Shown here: piece after piece, positions 13,081-26,740 of the stretch
How positions within the stretch are numbered: position 1 is the stretch's first letter
How the letters are laid out: each line of letters begins with the position of its first letter
Assembly (NCBI RefSeq): GCF_040581485.1
Contig: NC_090132.1
Location: 19,932,911 to 19,996,910 of the forward strand
DNA from: Linepithema humile
Lineage: Eukaryota; Arthropoda; Insecta; Hymenoptera; Formicidae
Direction: 5' to 3'
Length of the DNA stretch: 64,000 nucleotides
The notes under the pieces: generated by a model
The model's database searches: none
Told to the model about the DNA's origin: nothing
What the model saw: only the letters and a program-made list of their open reading frames with translations
Made by a program: the position numbers and the translations under genes

Positions 13081-15360
13081 TCGCGTTGTGAATTATGAAA
13101 GCGTGACTTGAGTAAAAACTTATTGCTTTATCCAGCAATTACCGAGAAATCGTCGTACATTTTACTTCTTATATTAGCTTTGCTCATCTTAATTTCTTTG
13201 CTCTGTAAAGATGTCATCGAAGCTTTGAATATTTACGCGCAAATTATGAAAATTGATTAAATTTAGCTGTTAGAGTAATATTTATTATTTGACAGTCATC
13301 GAAAGAATTCAACAGATTTGTTTTATAATACAGTCGAGCGACAAAATTATTTTGTTCTTATTAATATTATTGGCAAAATTGAAAGGAGTTTTGCGTAGAT
13401 TGTTTTTGTGTGTTAAAACACACTTTATAGTACTGTTTCAATTTTACCATTGAGCGAAGATTTCTAAAACAAGAGCAATATTCTCGCAGAGTCTCGCTAA
13501 GCCTCGTATTAAGTCGTGTCAGTTATAATAACAAATAATAGCACTTGTAGGTATTTGCACTTGAAATACTAAAGTACTAATTGGCACTTCAGAGATCTCT
13601 AAATCCTGCAGCTGTTGTCGTACTGAAATATACTGAGTCGCTCTCGTTAGTCACAATGAGAATTTAATCGCTCTGAAAGAGCACACAAGTGCACTACTAT
13701 CCTACATAAGTTATTGCGACAAAGTGCTATTTATGTAGTCGCAACTTGTAATCCGATTTCAGTTTTAAAGAAGCAATTTTTGCAGATTTGTTGAGTCAAT
13801 TGAGTCAATATGTCAGAAATTGAATGACCAGAATACTTTTTTTAACTTATTGTAAGTTTAACTTCTTAACTTCCTATTTATCATAAAAGTAAATTCAATT
13901 TTGAGCGATAAAGCTGCTGAGCTTAACCAAATTGCAAATTTTCTAACTATTGAATAATAGAAAAATATAAAATAAAAATAATAGTAGAAAAGAATATTGA
14001 TGATATTTATCTGTCTAACATTGCAAATCGAAAGATAATTTTGGGAGTTTTTGATCATATTTATCTAACCATATTTATTTTCCTGAACGCATAGAGAACG
14101 TTTTTTGATTTTTTTTTTCGTTGAAGCACGTTTTCTCATGCAGGAAATATGCAAATGACGCGATCATCATGCTTATCGTGTTCGAGTTCCCAAACTTTTT
14201 TGATCACTATCAGATGCAACGTATTTGACGCGCGTAATGCTCAAAGAAAGCTGCGGACCAACATTCATTCAAGTTTGCGCGAAAGTTCACGATATTGGCA
14301 TGTACGTCGGTTAATAAGATGCAAAACACTTGGGAACTAGCCGTCGACGAAGACGACAAGCGTGCGCGGATCAATATGCGTTCCAGTCGTGAAATGCGAT
14401 CTCGTATAACACGATGCGCTTAACGCGTCAAAACGACATACGTGTGGAGATTATAGTCTCAGAACGTATGTCAACTTAAATTTCCGCTTAAATTTATTTA
14501 AATTTAAATTACGAGTCGCGTGAAATGTTGCAAACAAATCTTGATTTTTTAAAATTAATAACGCGTTTTATGAACTTGTAATTTTTTTTATCACGCGTAA
14601 TTAAAATATACTTCTAATATCGTCAAATGAAAAACCCTCGTGCAAGTTAATTAATGCAAGTAGAAGTAAAAAATAATGTTTGAAAAATATAGTTTTATTA
14701 ATATAGAAAATATTTCATCTATAACTAATATTATTTCATTAATTTTATTGCTGTGATCAAATTAACTTTCACAAGCTTTCTTTCCATGAATTCCATTCCG
14801 TAAATTTCGTTTCACCACAATTTGCACTTCGACTTCTTTCATATTGCAAAGAAAGTTTAAATAAATAAATCATAAAATTGAGTAATAAAAGTTACAAGGG
14901 ATTTTCAACTGTTGTTTTTTTTCAATGTAACAACTGTTTTATCGTATCTGCCAACAATATTTACTAACAAACAGTGAGGAAATGTTTTATTTGAAATTCC
15001 AATGCTTGTCAACTTTTTTTTCATTAATTCCGCGTGTATAGCGGTCGAAATAACTGTTATGGAATTCAGCGCCACAAGCTGTTATCGGTTTTGGCAGGAA
15101 AGATTTGTTTCGTTGCGCGGCGATTTGGGTGCACCGATCGATCGGGATAATTTAATGAAAAAATAATGCGATATAGCCGACAGTTCTCTCATACGGCGCT
15201 TCTTAAATACGCCAAATATCAACAGGTTGTTGATTTGGCTGACCATGTTCCCCGGTTATTTAGTTCAGCTTCGGACACAGGTAGCTGTGTGCGAATGTGA
15301 ACGCCCGTAGGTACCTGAACATGAATACACCTTGTGCGTGACTGCTTTCGATACTCATTC

Positions 15361-15380
15361 ATATATATATATATATATAT
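15361..15380. repeat. AT microsatellite, 10 units
   Basis: An uninterrupted AT dinucleotide run with nothing else attached. Confidence 0.85.
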
Positions 15381-15932
15381 TTGCGCAAATACATGGACAC
15401 AGAGGCACACGTATTTCGTTATACGCCAACATCAAGCTGTTACCTGTCGCGTAGGTTTTTAATTATTCCTTGCTCGCGCGCAACCAGCTGAAATCGTCAC
15501 CGTTTTGCAACTCGCGGTACACGTCTCATCACGCCGCGTTATTGGTCATTCAAGCTTGCGGACAATCAATTACGCATTCGAAGCTATATGGACTGCCGCG
15601 CACCCGCAAAACTCGTACATTTGTCCGACGTGCGCGCACGGTATGATACACATCGTGATTAGCGTTTACGTAATGCGATTTACGAGATAAAATACAATCC
15701 CATTGCGTATGCTTAAACGCGTATTATTTCAGATATGGACGGATATGATTACGGATGTTTAAGGGTCATCAATATTTTATGTGACATTTAGCCTGCCAAT
15801 ATCATTTGCAATTTGTGCGAACGCGAATGGCGCTCCATTGATTTGACAGCTTGTTACGAATTATTATTACTGCATGTTTTGCTCGCGACGCCGTATGATC
15901 GTATACTCCTGACTAATTCATTTCGCGTAATT

Positions 15933-15955
15933 CGCCATCCATGGACTGGATGGCG
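15933..15955. repeat. Short perfect hairpin
   Basis: Arms CGCCATCC (15933-15940) and GGATGGCG (15948-15955) are perfectly complementary around a 7-base spacer. The hairpin is bracketed by AATT-type bases. It is too short for a microRNA precursor and may be a protein-binding palindrome or chance. Confidence 0.55.
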
Positions 15956-16240
15956 TAATTGTGAAGGCATCAATGATGAATATCAAATGCGATTATAACA
16001 GGAGCACAATAACTTCATCTATTTTAATGAATTTTGACAACGGTAACTTATTGCCAGTGAAATAACGAAAAAAAGGAAATTACGACGAAAGACATGAAAT
16101 TAAAAGTCATGAAAATTTTTCGTATATTGTACTCGTTGATATTTGAAACTACAATGTTGCGCGATCGTGCGTTTTCGATACCATTAGTATCGATAGGCGC
16201 AACGTTTTCTAATGCGCGGCTGTCACTTAATGGCTCTTGC

Positions 16241-16256
16241 TTTTTTTTTTTTTTTT
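16241..16256. repeat. Poly-T tract, 16 bases
   Basis: A homopolymer run in intron sequence, with no other feature. Confidence 0.8.
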
Positions 16257-19200
16257 ACGAGCGCTTTTTGCACGGCCGTACTTTGCAGAGCGCGTCGTAA
16301 AAATTCAATTTTGCGATGTGTTTTGTAGCGCTGTCATACCGAATTTTACTCGCGCGATATTGTTTTTCAAGAGTGCACAAGTTAGCTCGTCGTCGACAAT
16401 ACGCAATTCAATGATGAATGTTTTGCATTTTGATGAAAAAGGAAATAATATATAAACGGACGCAGCATGCTAAATAATTTTTTCGTCCGAAATTTCGTTG
16501 AAGTGTTACTTTTACATATTATTGAATATTACTTAAATCTTGTGCGTAATAAATAATATTTCAATAAAGTTACATTTTTTACTTTGTTTAGAAAGTAAAA
16601 AATGCGGCAAATTATTATTTTCTCTCAGTTATTTACATAACATGCTTAGTCTCCCTTGTATTTTTAATAAATTACGTTACAATATTAATTTCATTATAAT
16701 AATATTCATTATAATAAATATGCAAACGTTATTAACGAAATATGATACATTGTAAAAACTTTGTTTTATAAAACAGTCAGTTTATTACGTTTACAATTTC
16801 ATCACTACAGTTTTAGAAACGAAAAATATTTCCTTTCTGTTTAACACTGTTATACGCAAAAAGAAATTGCTTACAAAACTATTAAATTACAATACGATTA
16901 TTTAATACATTGAGCTAAAATGCATTTTTACAAGAGAAAAAAAAACTTTTTCAGAGCATGTAGATTTTTATGTCATTAGAGAATTATTATATTATAATAG
17001 TTTAACAACACTATACTATTTGTGAGAAAGGACATTAATTCTTTTCAATGTTCGTCGACAAAAATTCCAAATGTCTGTTTGCTTGACTTCTCGATCCGAT
17101 TACTCATTGCGATCACGTGTGACGGCAATTTCGCGCAGAAAATCTTTTCAGTGGATTCTCGATCAGAGTTGCTTTGCCGACAAACCGGTAAGCCAAAAAT
17201 TCGATTGCGGTCACGGTTGGTGAATCTTATTAACAAACGAGCCCCAGGCGACTCTCTACCGAACACGCCACACGTCCGTCGACGTCATTTCCGCGGGATG
17301 ATACGTGGCCCGTGAAAATGACGCGATTGGATCGGACGGGAACACGTGTTTAATAAAACTCGTCGTGCGCGAGATCGAAAGAGCCGTCGGCCAGGATCGA
17401 AGCCGTGAAGGGATCAGCTGGATTAGTTGGCACGCTGAATCCAACCGCTCTCCGGACGCGTGAAAGGGACACCTATAATTACGTTCCCCCTTACGGTGAG
17501 AGGGCGCGAAAAGCCTTGGCGTGAATGATGCCGATATCCCTTTTTCAAAAGGGGCGAAATTGGAGAACGCGTCGTGTGCGTTCTCTTTTCCGTGCGATTT
17601 TCAAGTATACACATATGAAATGTGCATTCGTGTGCAACACACATCGCACTTTTCATTAGCGACACAATACTAAATACAGTAAGCTGTATTGCATCAAGAA
17701 AATTATGCTGTGAGTTTTTAATAGCTTTTGATGGAAATGTTGAAATCAGCTGTTTCTATGCGAGCTATCAAATTAATACGTTTTCTCTTTGAAGCACGCA
17801 AGTATGCTTGCTATTATAATATAGTTGTTTTTTAATTCTGATTAAAGAGCTCGAACTGCTCTAGGCGCGATGTATTATTATTGCGTTAATTAAATATCTT
17901 GCTGCGTAAACGTGCTAAATTGATACATCTCGGATAATTTATTTTATTCAAAAGCAGCAACTTTACCTCGTTTTTCAAACTTCGTTACTTTCAGTTATTT
18001 ATTTACCGTTAAAGCGTTCCGTGGTTAGTCGGCAAACATCGTGTATATATTCTAAAATTTCATTGCGTGTAATGCATACGTACAGTTTGGTACGTACGTA
18101 CACACTCGTATCGAATTCACTGCGTTACATAGAAAAAAGATGGAAGGATAGTAGTACTTTTTCAACGGCTGAATCTGATGAGCGTGGAGAAAACTTTTTC
18201 ACGGTCCATCCCTTACACCCCCGATTACCGTAATATTACAGCAGATGCGGGGTACAGCAAATTAGAGAATTTTTTTCTCCCTCCGTGCTGCTCTTTGCCG
18301 CGATGTGAAAACGCGAACACGGCCAAGGCGGGTTTTTCACGAGCTTCTCTTTGCCGCGCGCGCGGCAATTTAGTTTCGAAGGCAGAACTTTACGGAAGAT
18401 CTCCTTCCCTTGTAACGTTGCGAAGTATGCGAGTAACGAAGGAGTTACTTTTCTCCACGCTCTCCAGATCTCTAATAAACTCCGCGAGTCTTTGCGAGTC
18501 TCCCCTGTGTCTATTTTGCACCTACTATTAGTTTTGCTCGTTTCTGCGCGTGCGGCAAGTTATTTTCCACCGTCATGACTGCTCTGCAAATGCAATTGAG
18601 GTATGCGTAGCATACCATCGACTGTTATATTACTAAAATTCTGTTTCAAATATTTAGAAAAAAATTATAGATTTATATATAGGTCCATCTGATAACTTAA
18701 TAAAAGATTCTGTAACAAAATATTTTTTTTGCTTTTAATTAATGCGGGAATATAGTTATGTGGTAAATTTTACGTATTTGTTAGTTTTATATTATTATTA
18801 ATATAAATAGTTTAATAGAACGTATAATAAAATTTAGAATGGGACCAAAGATACACTTTTTCCAATCTATGCAAGACAATACAACTTAATTTGATTGGCT
18901 CTTCTCTCCGCGTTAACAATTACATTACATTTCTCATATCATGGTTTAGGTATCACATTTTTGCAATGCGTTAGCTGAGTGCAGCTGTACAAAAATCAGC
19001 AAACGAAATTCTATCTCCATCAGAGAAGCGTGTTTTGCATCTATGTAGGGTCAGATAATGAAAAAATTTCTCCGACAATCGATAGCGCTCCCATCGACCG
19101 TGTCTGGATAAAGTGCTTACAACAATGGCACGGCATTTGCGTATTCATTGGCAAATCTACCATTCCTACTGTGCAATGGCAATGCCAGGCGCGTCAATGT

Positions 19201-19913
19201 CGCACTCGATCTTCTTAAGTTTCTCCCGTTTTTTTCTCCCGCTTTTCCCCTTAACCGTCGTCAGCTGCTTATCCGAAGTAAGGTTCCCTCAACTTACTCC
19301 GTCCACATCATACTTATAGATGCTCTCGATCAATCATATTTAGATCCGGCACATCCCGTGCTTCGCATTCATTTATGTGGACTCTCTCGCGAACATTACG
19401 CGATTGCGTAGATCCTTATATGCACAGCACGTATACTTACATATGCGTAATTCATATTCACATTTACAAACTAATAATGATATTTTTGCGCTTAATTTTC
19501 TGCATAACATCACAATACTTATATTTTTTAATTATTAAAGATGTATATTCAATCATAGTTGTTGATGCCAGAAAACGCAGGAATTAAGAACATTAATCTA
19601 TAATTGATTGTACAATAAAATTGTGTCTTTTTAGTAATATTTAATAATAATTTTGAACAATATTTTTTGTTAGTTTATATAATTACCAATAATTATATTT
19701 AGGTAATTGGGAGACATGCAACTTTGAGATTTTTTTTTAATTTGCAATCTTTTGTAAGAATCTTATTATCAATGATCATACAAATTGCCTTTCTGAAACA
19801 TGAGTTGAAAAATATGTAAAACTTTTAGAATGAATAAAAGATTGATTTCTTTAAGGCATGGATCGTTATGCGCGCCTTATAAGACATAGAATCGTTACGT
19901 GTTTTCCAGCTGG

Positions 19914-19994
19914 TTAAACAGCTGATTGGCTGGAAGTAACCGAATGCTCGATTATTGCGCATCCGGTAGTCCAGCCAAGTAATGGGCTGTTTAA
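19914..19994. other. Candidate 81-nt imperfect hairpin
   Basis: The outer arms TTAAACAGC (19914-19922) and GCTGTTTAA (19986-19994) pair over 9 bases. After a small internal loop, TTGGCTGG (about 19925-19932) pairs with CCAGCCAA (19971-19978). Some further pairing is possible inside (AACCG with CGGT, ATGC with GCAT). The length is compatible with a microRNA precursor, but I recognise no known mature microRNA in it. It could also be a degraded inverted-repeat element. The folding was done by eye. Confidence 0.35.
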
Positions 19995-20551
19995 ACGACA
20001 CGATGTAGATTAATGAAAGCCGATCAGCGCGTGACGCGATAACGACGCGACCGGCTCGATCTTGACGATGTCTCGAAGCATGTCGGAACGTATGCGAACT
20101 CTGTCTATCTGATTTTCGACGAAAATTCACATTGCTATGTACGAAGTTACATCGTAACGTAATTCAGATACCCCCGGGTAAATCCTGATCATTTCGTTGA
20201 TGCAGGATGGCTTCGATCGCGAAGCGAAGCGTTAGTTTCGCTGGAGTATAGAGCGATCGACAGAGATAGCGAGTTCGGATTACTACTGCCATAGCCATTA
20301 AAGACTGTTTTCCACAGAGATCTGACCGGTTCCGCTTAACAATGGACCAGAGAATAATGGAACGAGGAATAACAGGTGCTTTTGCACGTTCGGAAATGTA
20401 CTCGATCTTGCATTCTCTGCGTTCATGCGTTAATAAACGTTAGATATGCTCGTGCAAACCGTACTAAAGACCGTTAGAATTTGCAAATTTACTTCGTTTT
20501 TGAATTATGAGACACTGGGTTAGTAAATTATTGTAGTATAAAAAACGGATG

Positions 20552-20573
20552 ATAATAATAATAATAATAATAA
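20552..20573. repeat. ATA trinucleotide microsatellite
   Basis: About seven consecutive ATA units in AT-rich intron sequence. Confidence 0.85.
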
Positions 20574-21600
20574 TTAATTTAATTATTTCTTATTATATTG
20601 ATTGAATTATATTAGGTGCTTTTTGAGTAAATTTATTAGTTGTAAAAAATATTTAAAAAAAGATGCAATTGAGTGGTTTGCAATTATTTTTATGAGAAAT
20701 GTAAGTAAAATAATTGTAGTAAACTAATTTGGAACGATTTTAACAACGTAACTTTTTTGGTATTATTATAAGACATTTAGAGTGACCGTAGATTTTCATT
20801 GATGAGCATTTCGAAGTTCTGTCAGTGCATACGCCAAAATTGGCAATCAACTAATCTTCCACTACGTTGGACTAGGATTACAAACCACTAAAACCAGTAT
20901 GGACTATTGTTAGTTTACAAAGCAAAAGCCGTTAGTGATGCTAACAGTCTGCTTCCATGTATTAATGAGCGCTCGCCCAACATGGGCATATGCATTTGCA
21001 TAATCAAAATCTGGCAATTAAGATACCGCAATATTGATCGGAGGCAAATTTAATAAAATTGTTAAGGAGATTGATACATCTTTTATCTAATCAATTATAT
21101 AAATCATACAAAATAAGAATTTTTAGATAAATCGACAATTAGTCCTCTTTTTAAACGAATTTTTAACATGTCATTACTTACTATAATTTCGTTTAATATA
21201 TGCTAAGTATCTATATTTCGTTTCCTTTATATTCAGTATATTTGAAAAATTGAAAGTTAAACATATAAAAATATTACGAGAAATGTTGAATATTTCACAC
21301 GTTTTGAATTTCTGAATATTGGAATAGCAAGAGAGTGACTGAAAATCTTCTTGGATGACGTGGATAGAAGCAGTGTAAGCGCATTGAAATTAGCGGTTAA
21401 ATAATTTCCTCTGCATCGACAGCTTCCTCTATGTTGTCGTCCACCTTTCGCCGGCGTAGGTAGCGAACCGCGACCGCTGTTCAACGATGGATTACGGAAT
21501 GAACAGCATTAGAGCCGTTAACAACCCGCTTTCATCGAAGAACCGCGGGTTATGGACGCCTCATAAACGTCATTCACCGGAAGTCATTCACTAAGGAAGC

Positions 21601-21649
21601 ATGCAGCATCGATCAATTCTTGATAAACGATCGATTGAGAATGCTGCAT
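21601..21649. other. Small 49-nt hairpin with 9-base perfect arms
   Basis: ATGCAGCAT (21601-21609) pairs with ATGCTGCAT (21641-21649). After a 3x2 internal loop, TCAAT pairs with ATTGA around a loop of about 16 bases. It may be an RNA structure or a remnant of an inverted repeat, and it is short for a microRNA precursor. Confidence 0.4.
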
Positions 21650-22105
21650 AGATTGATAGGAATCGAATGACCATCGCGCTCCTTTGAAACGTATTTTACA
21701 TTTTGGATTCGAATAATATTTCAAGCGAGAGATGCAATTTAAATAATTATACTCGAATGAAAGAGAAATGTTGGTAATGTTTGAGAAATAATAAATACTG
21801 AAGCTACTTATCTTAGTCGTTGGACATTCAACAGAATGATTAAACAAACGTATTCATAACGCAGACTTATCATATATTTACCAACTTGGATCATCGGCGT
21901 ATTGCGAAATGAGCCGTGTTGCCGGTGCTAACGACCGGCTTTCATTGACGATCGCCAATCTGGTGCGAGCGGCGAACGTGATCTGTCCGAACTCATCGGG
22001 CAAAGAGAGACGGACCGGAAGACGAAGTGTGGCGTAGCTTCTATTATCAACGACGGGTACCTGTGCCGATAGTTTCTCTCCATTTCTCGAAGGTAGACTC
22101 CCTGT

Positions 22106-22125
22106 GCGCGCGCGCGCGCGCGCGC
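22106..22125. repeat. GC dinucleotide microsatellite, 10 units
   Basis: An uninterrupted GC alternation of 20 bases lies in a GC-richer part of the intron. Alternating GC/CG is rare in AT-rich genomes because methylated CpG decays, so this suggests low germline CpG methylation here (inference). Confidence 0.85.
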
Positions 22126-23772
22126 CATGAGTTTGCCGATCACGTCAGCGCCCAAAACTTGGTAGGGTTTAGTACGTGCCATTTCTCCGAGGTACCTGCG
22201 TGGTGGGACTTGTAATTGATTTACAAGGCTCGCTCCGCGAATGGCGGAGGAGGTGGAGGAGCCGGAGTTGCCGGGGCGGACCGCGAGGATGTCTTCCGCT
22301 ATCCTGTTAAAGGGTCGATCCCTACTGCGAGAATCTCACGGGAAGATCCCCCTTCGGGCGGCTTTCGCGCTCGATCATGAGGAATTAGTTAGAAGGTGTC
22401 CTTTGGAACCTCAACTAACGTTTCACGAATAAGGTTTCAGACAGCGAAGAGCACATGGCGAACGAGAGATCAAATTACTGCATTTATACTGACTGTTGAT
22501 AATTTTTCCATTATCTTCTTTTCTCAGAAAAGCAAAAAATATTAGAAAATATGATAACAAGAAAAAAAGAGAATTTTTATCGCTACATTTTGCTCTTGCG
22601 TTTAAATAACTAATCGAATTATCGGGCTAATCGAGTGCATTTACGTCAAGTAAATTTACGATCAAAGTATGATATTACAATATATTCCATTACACAAAAT
22701 CAGCCGTCGTAATGATAAATTACTGCAAATTGGGTCTTTAAAGTTTTGGTTGGTGTGTACTTTCCAAAATATATATTTAATGTCTATTCATCTGTAGGAA
22801 GAGGATACAAACGCGGCATTCAAAATGAATCGGATTGTATGCTATGTACGCTTTGCTTTTGAAAATGGACTTCAACATCCGATTCAGCAGATGCACCTGC
22901 TCGTTTGAAGATAAAATCTCTTTCTCTCTCTCTCTCTATGCGAATGTTATATTGTAAATTCCTGCAGGGAAGTATATTGCAATCATTGAAATAAAGCGGA
23001 GTATATATAATTTTGAATCGCATAGAAGTTCGCATAAAAGAAATTTATGACATTGAGTTGGATTGCCGATTTAAAATGGAAAAGTTATCCTTGATAACAA
23101 TGAAGCATCCGTAAAATTAAAAAAGTCTAGAACAATACCTCCAAGATACTTTATCCATTGTATTTTACTTGCCTCAGCAGTAGCAACTTCATTTATATCT
23201 TAGGAAATCATTGTTATCAGAGGACGCCGTAGCAGTACAGAAAGAAATCTCATCAATCATTAAGCCAAGAAAGGATTCAGTCGGGCGTAGTTCATTGTGG
23301 CATTCTTTTTTAACTTCCTGAATAGAATCGAAGTTCGATCTTCGATTTGAGCGCGCTACTATCCACGTCAAATTGTGATTTTATGGATATAGCTATTTTC
23401 GCAGAGGTCGTCGCTGTAATAAATACGAGATATAATGTAGATTTATAAACGCATTTGTAATAAAAATAACAATAATACATTCGTCATGTGCACATTTGCA
23501 TGTAAATGTGAATCAATTAATACATTATCCAACAATGAAGTTGGGAAAGCCGCATGCTATATATATCATTCTAAAAGTATATCATAGATAATCAATTTAC
23601 TTATATTATAGCAGTGGTCATTTATTGAAGAAATTTACGGGTTTGCACGTGTATACATTATTTGAAATATTGATTATTCGCATATTATTTCATACAAGCT
23701 CGCGCTTTCAATGGTATTAATTTTCTCTTTTACTGGACGGTGTTTACATGTTTTAAATACAATTCTAATTTA

Positions 23773-24133
23773 TTAATAGTTTGTCTTATACAGAAGTATT
23801 TGTACAACATAGTATAACTGTGATTGTCCAATGCGATCTAATATTCTTTGTACTTGAAAATAGACAATCAAAGATATGACAATATAAATCGCGATATTGG
23901 AAATTCTATTTATTAATTGAAAAAATCGTATCGCGAGTCGCAAATATAGACAGAGTTTATTACATATTCTCGGACTTAATTCTTTTAGAACAGATACTAG
24001 AACGGTATCAAGTTGCTGTAAGTTATTACTGTCTTCTCGTGGCATTATCAAATCATCATCCAATTTCCAACTTTGCTGCGATTCCTTCTTAAAAGTTGTA
24101 GAATGTTCTACCGACACGTGCGGTTGCAGTCTG
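23773..24133 (-). CDS. Hypothetical intronic antisense exon with a hydrophobic segment (low confidence)
   Basis: This - strand frame is open for about 119 codons to a stop at its 3' end, in fairly AT-rich sequence. It has no ATG near its start. Upstream on that strand a CCTAAACTAAGACAG string offers a possible branch point and acceptor, with the exon starting at 24133, so it would be a terminal exon. The product would begin polar and acidic (WKLDDDLIMPRED), then become amphipathic, with a hydrophobic stretch (IAIYIVISLIVYF) that could be a membrane helix. Composition looks more protein-like than the arginine- and serine-rich shadow frames. I recognise no family and found no upstream partner exon. 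It could be chance. Confidence 0.17.
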
Positions 24134-24159
24134 CTGTCTTAGTTTAGGATCAGGTGAAA

Positions 24160-24884
24160 ATGTTCCGAGCGGGAAGAAGGACGGTGGTTTAGGCGGTTAC
24201 CACAACGTTGCACGGCCATAAGGTATTCTCGAATATAACGTAAAGTTACGTTAGCCCGGATAAAAAGGGATTAGCGAGGGTTGTCTTCGAGCCAAAAGAG
24301 GCCAATGCCGTTGCGTCGTGGAGGAGCGTGATCCCCCATTCGCTTTCTCCAACTCCTCCCTTCGGCCACATCGGTCTTGTCCTTCGATCTCCCCAAGTTT
24401 CGTAGAAAATACCAGTAGTTGCCGAAACTCGCACGAGCGAAACAGCGACGAGACACGAGGGGGAAAGTCGAGCAGAGGCAAGAGAAAAGACCGAAGAGTC
24501 GAATGGCAACGCTGTAAGAGAGAAACTGTCTTTCTCTTTCTCTATTTCTCTTCCCCTTCTGTACGGCTCTCCTACTCTTACACTTCGGATCCTCGATCTC
24601 AGCTTCCATTGAAAATTCATTTCATCTGTCGGATCCCATGGCCAATCTTCCTTTCCATTTAATCCTAAGATGCCGACTGCGAGATCCTCTTTGCCGATAA
24701 TCAAAGTGAAGATCAGGAAGATCGCTCGCAGGCGGAAGTTGACTTGTCCGGGAAAGGGGAAGCAGAAGTGGCAGCTGACTGCATTACTTTGGTTAAGTGT
24801 GCCAGTGTACGTCGATGGGTGATTTCTTCTTCGTTGATCCCCGATCTGACAATGTACGTGCTTCTCAAAACAATAAACTCTCAT
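24160..24884. other. GC-rich intron patch, open on both strands, no recognised protein
   Basis: Both strands stay open for long distances here, including a 212-codon frame on the - strand (24246-24884), with overlapping frames on the + strand over the same bases. The predicted residues change character along the frame and show no known domain. Simultaneous openness on both strands is the usual result of CpG-rich composition, so I treat this as non-coding, possibly regulatory. It lies directly upstream, on the - strand, of the candidate exon at 23773-24133. Confidence 0.35.
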
Positions 24885-25739
24885 CTTATATAAACTGCAT
24901 AGAATCGTCGCGATAAAGCACGAAGAGAGCTTACAACAGAGCGTTCAACGATGTGTACTGATTTTAACGTAGAATTTTGTGGTGTAAGATAAGAAAGGAA
25001 ATCACAACGTTAAAAGTAGAAACCGTTTTCAATATTATAATATTAATTCGAAAAACGTAGATAATAAAATATATTTTTTATTAATAAAGTTAAAAGTTTG
25101 ATTGAATTTAAATGTAAAAATTTATTTAATTTATTTTTCCACTGATATATTCACAATACATGCAATACAAATGTTACAGATGATTATCGCCATAAAAATG
25201 ATTGCTTATATCTCGTATTCATAAGAGAAACCGATAAATTTGTTTATAATAATCTCGCAGTCGTTCGCACTGATTTCTATTGACACGATTACGACGGATC
25301 CCATAAACGAGTAAACGAAAACGGAGAAAGAGCGCAGAAAAGAAGAAGAGCTTACTTGTAGCAGTAAGAAACTAGAACGCGAGGATCTCATAACAGGACT
25401 TAGCATTAGTCATCGTATAATGTCGTTGTTGTTGGCAGTTTTGCACTGCGATGAAACAACAACGTTCCTTAACCTGCAGCGAGCTCTTTTCTTCTGTACT
25501 TTTCTTTGAGGAATATTTTCCTCTTCTCTTCTCCTTTCACACAATTTTATCCTTCATTTTTCTCGCTTCTCATCTGCGCATTTATTTTCGCATTCTTTCC
25601 TTCTTACTCTCTTCACGTTTTTGATCCAGGAAAAGTTTATAATCAGCGATTTAGTGCATTCGTATCTATTTAATTACGAGAATTACTGATGAAAAAATAA
25701 AAAAGCGATTCGTTAAATCGGGACAAAGTTCTCATTGAA

Positions 25740-26740
25740 GGAATAGGGCGAACGGAGATTTGTATGGCGTCTCTGCGAAGCACACTGCTAGCTCACATAG
25801 AGAGATAAAGGAACTATAACGAGGAGCGGCGGGGAAGGGAAATCGGCCACCCGGTGCCAATCGATCGGAAAATTGGGTTACATAAACATCTTTTGCTTTC
25901 GTACCCATCTTTGCTTCCATCTTCCTTCTTCACCGCTTGCCTCGCGCGCCCTTAACCCTCCGCCCCCTCCCCAACCCCTCCACAATCTCTTCAACGCGCG
26001 AGAGACGATACGTACTTCTTGTCTACTACGTGCGCCTTCGCGTCTTATCATCCGCATCGCGTCGCGCAGTATCTGCAATCTTCATTCTTATTTTCAATTT
26101 CTTCGAAATCGAGGGTGAAATAACGCCCTGCTGCTTTAAACTTACATCGGGTCTTAGCGGGGCCGCCGTCTCTTTCCACCGTCGGACATCACGTTATCGG
26201 AATTCGATAATTTAAAGCTTTCCGCCGCAGACCGGCTAATAGAAAAGTAATGCGTAAGAAGGTTTCCCCGCGGAAGATGCTACTCAACAGAAAGTCAAAG
26301 ATGCTGTCTCAACGCGGAATGCATAAAACATAATTGACTGCGTCGCTCTCATCGCGATGCGGCAGACTTCGCCGACGTCGTGACTTAATAATCCGCGAAA
26401 CTCTCCTCATCCGCCGGCGCGCTTCTCATCTCCTTTTCGAACTTGTATATGTCTTTAATCTTACGGCTGATGTGATTTTTATGAAATCCGACCGCGAGTT
26501 CTCCCGCTTGTTTTACGCTGTTTTGCGACCAAGCGGCGGCATTCATATTCGTTGGGAGTACTTGTCGAACGAGCGCACGAAAATCGCGACGAAGAAGAAG
26601 CTTTCTGCGAAAGCTCCGCGAGAATGTACGCGAAGTTGTGTATAGAGTTCTTCAAGTACCGCGGCGAGTTCATTTGCATCTTGCTATCTTTCGCAGTTAA
26701 CCTTCTTCTACCGAGCTCGCAATGTGGAGCTTGCACTTGA
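25740..26740. other. GC-rich patch in the large intron
   Basis: About 1 kb of GC-richer sequence contains a CT/C-rich stretch near 25950-25985. Overlapping frames occur on both strands without a recognisable domain. No promoter element was identified. Confidence 0.3.

Noticed and set aside
24246..24884. 212-codon - strand open frame
   Set aside because: Overlapping frames on the + strand and in another - frame are also open over the same bases. No domain is recognised, so CpG-rich composition is the likelier cause.
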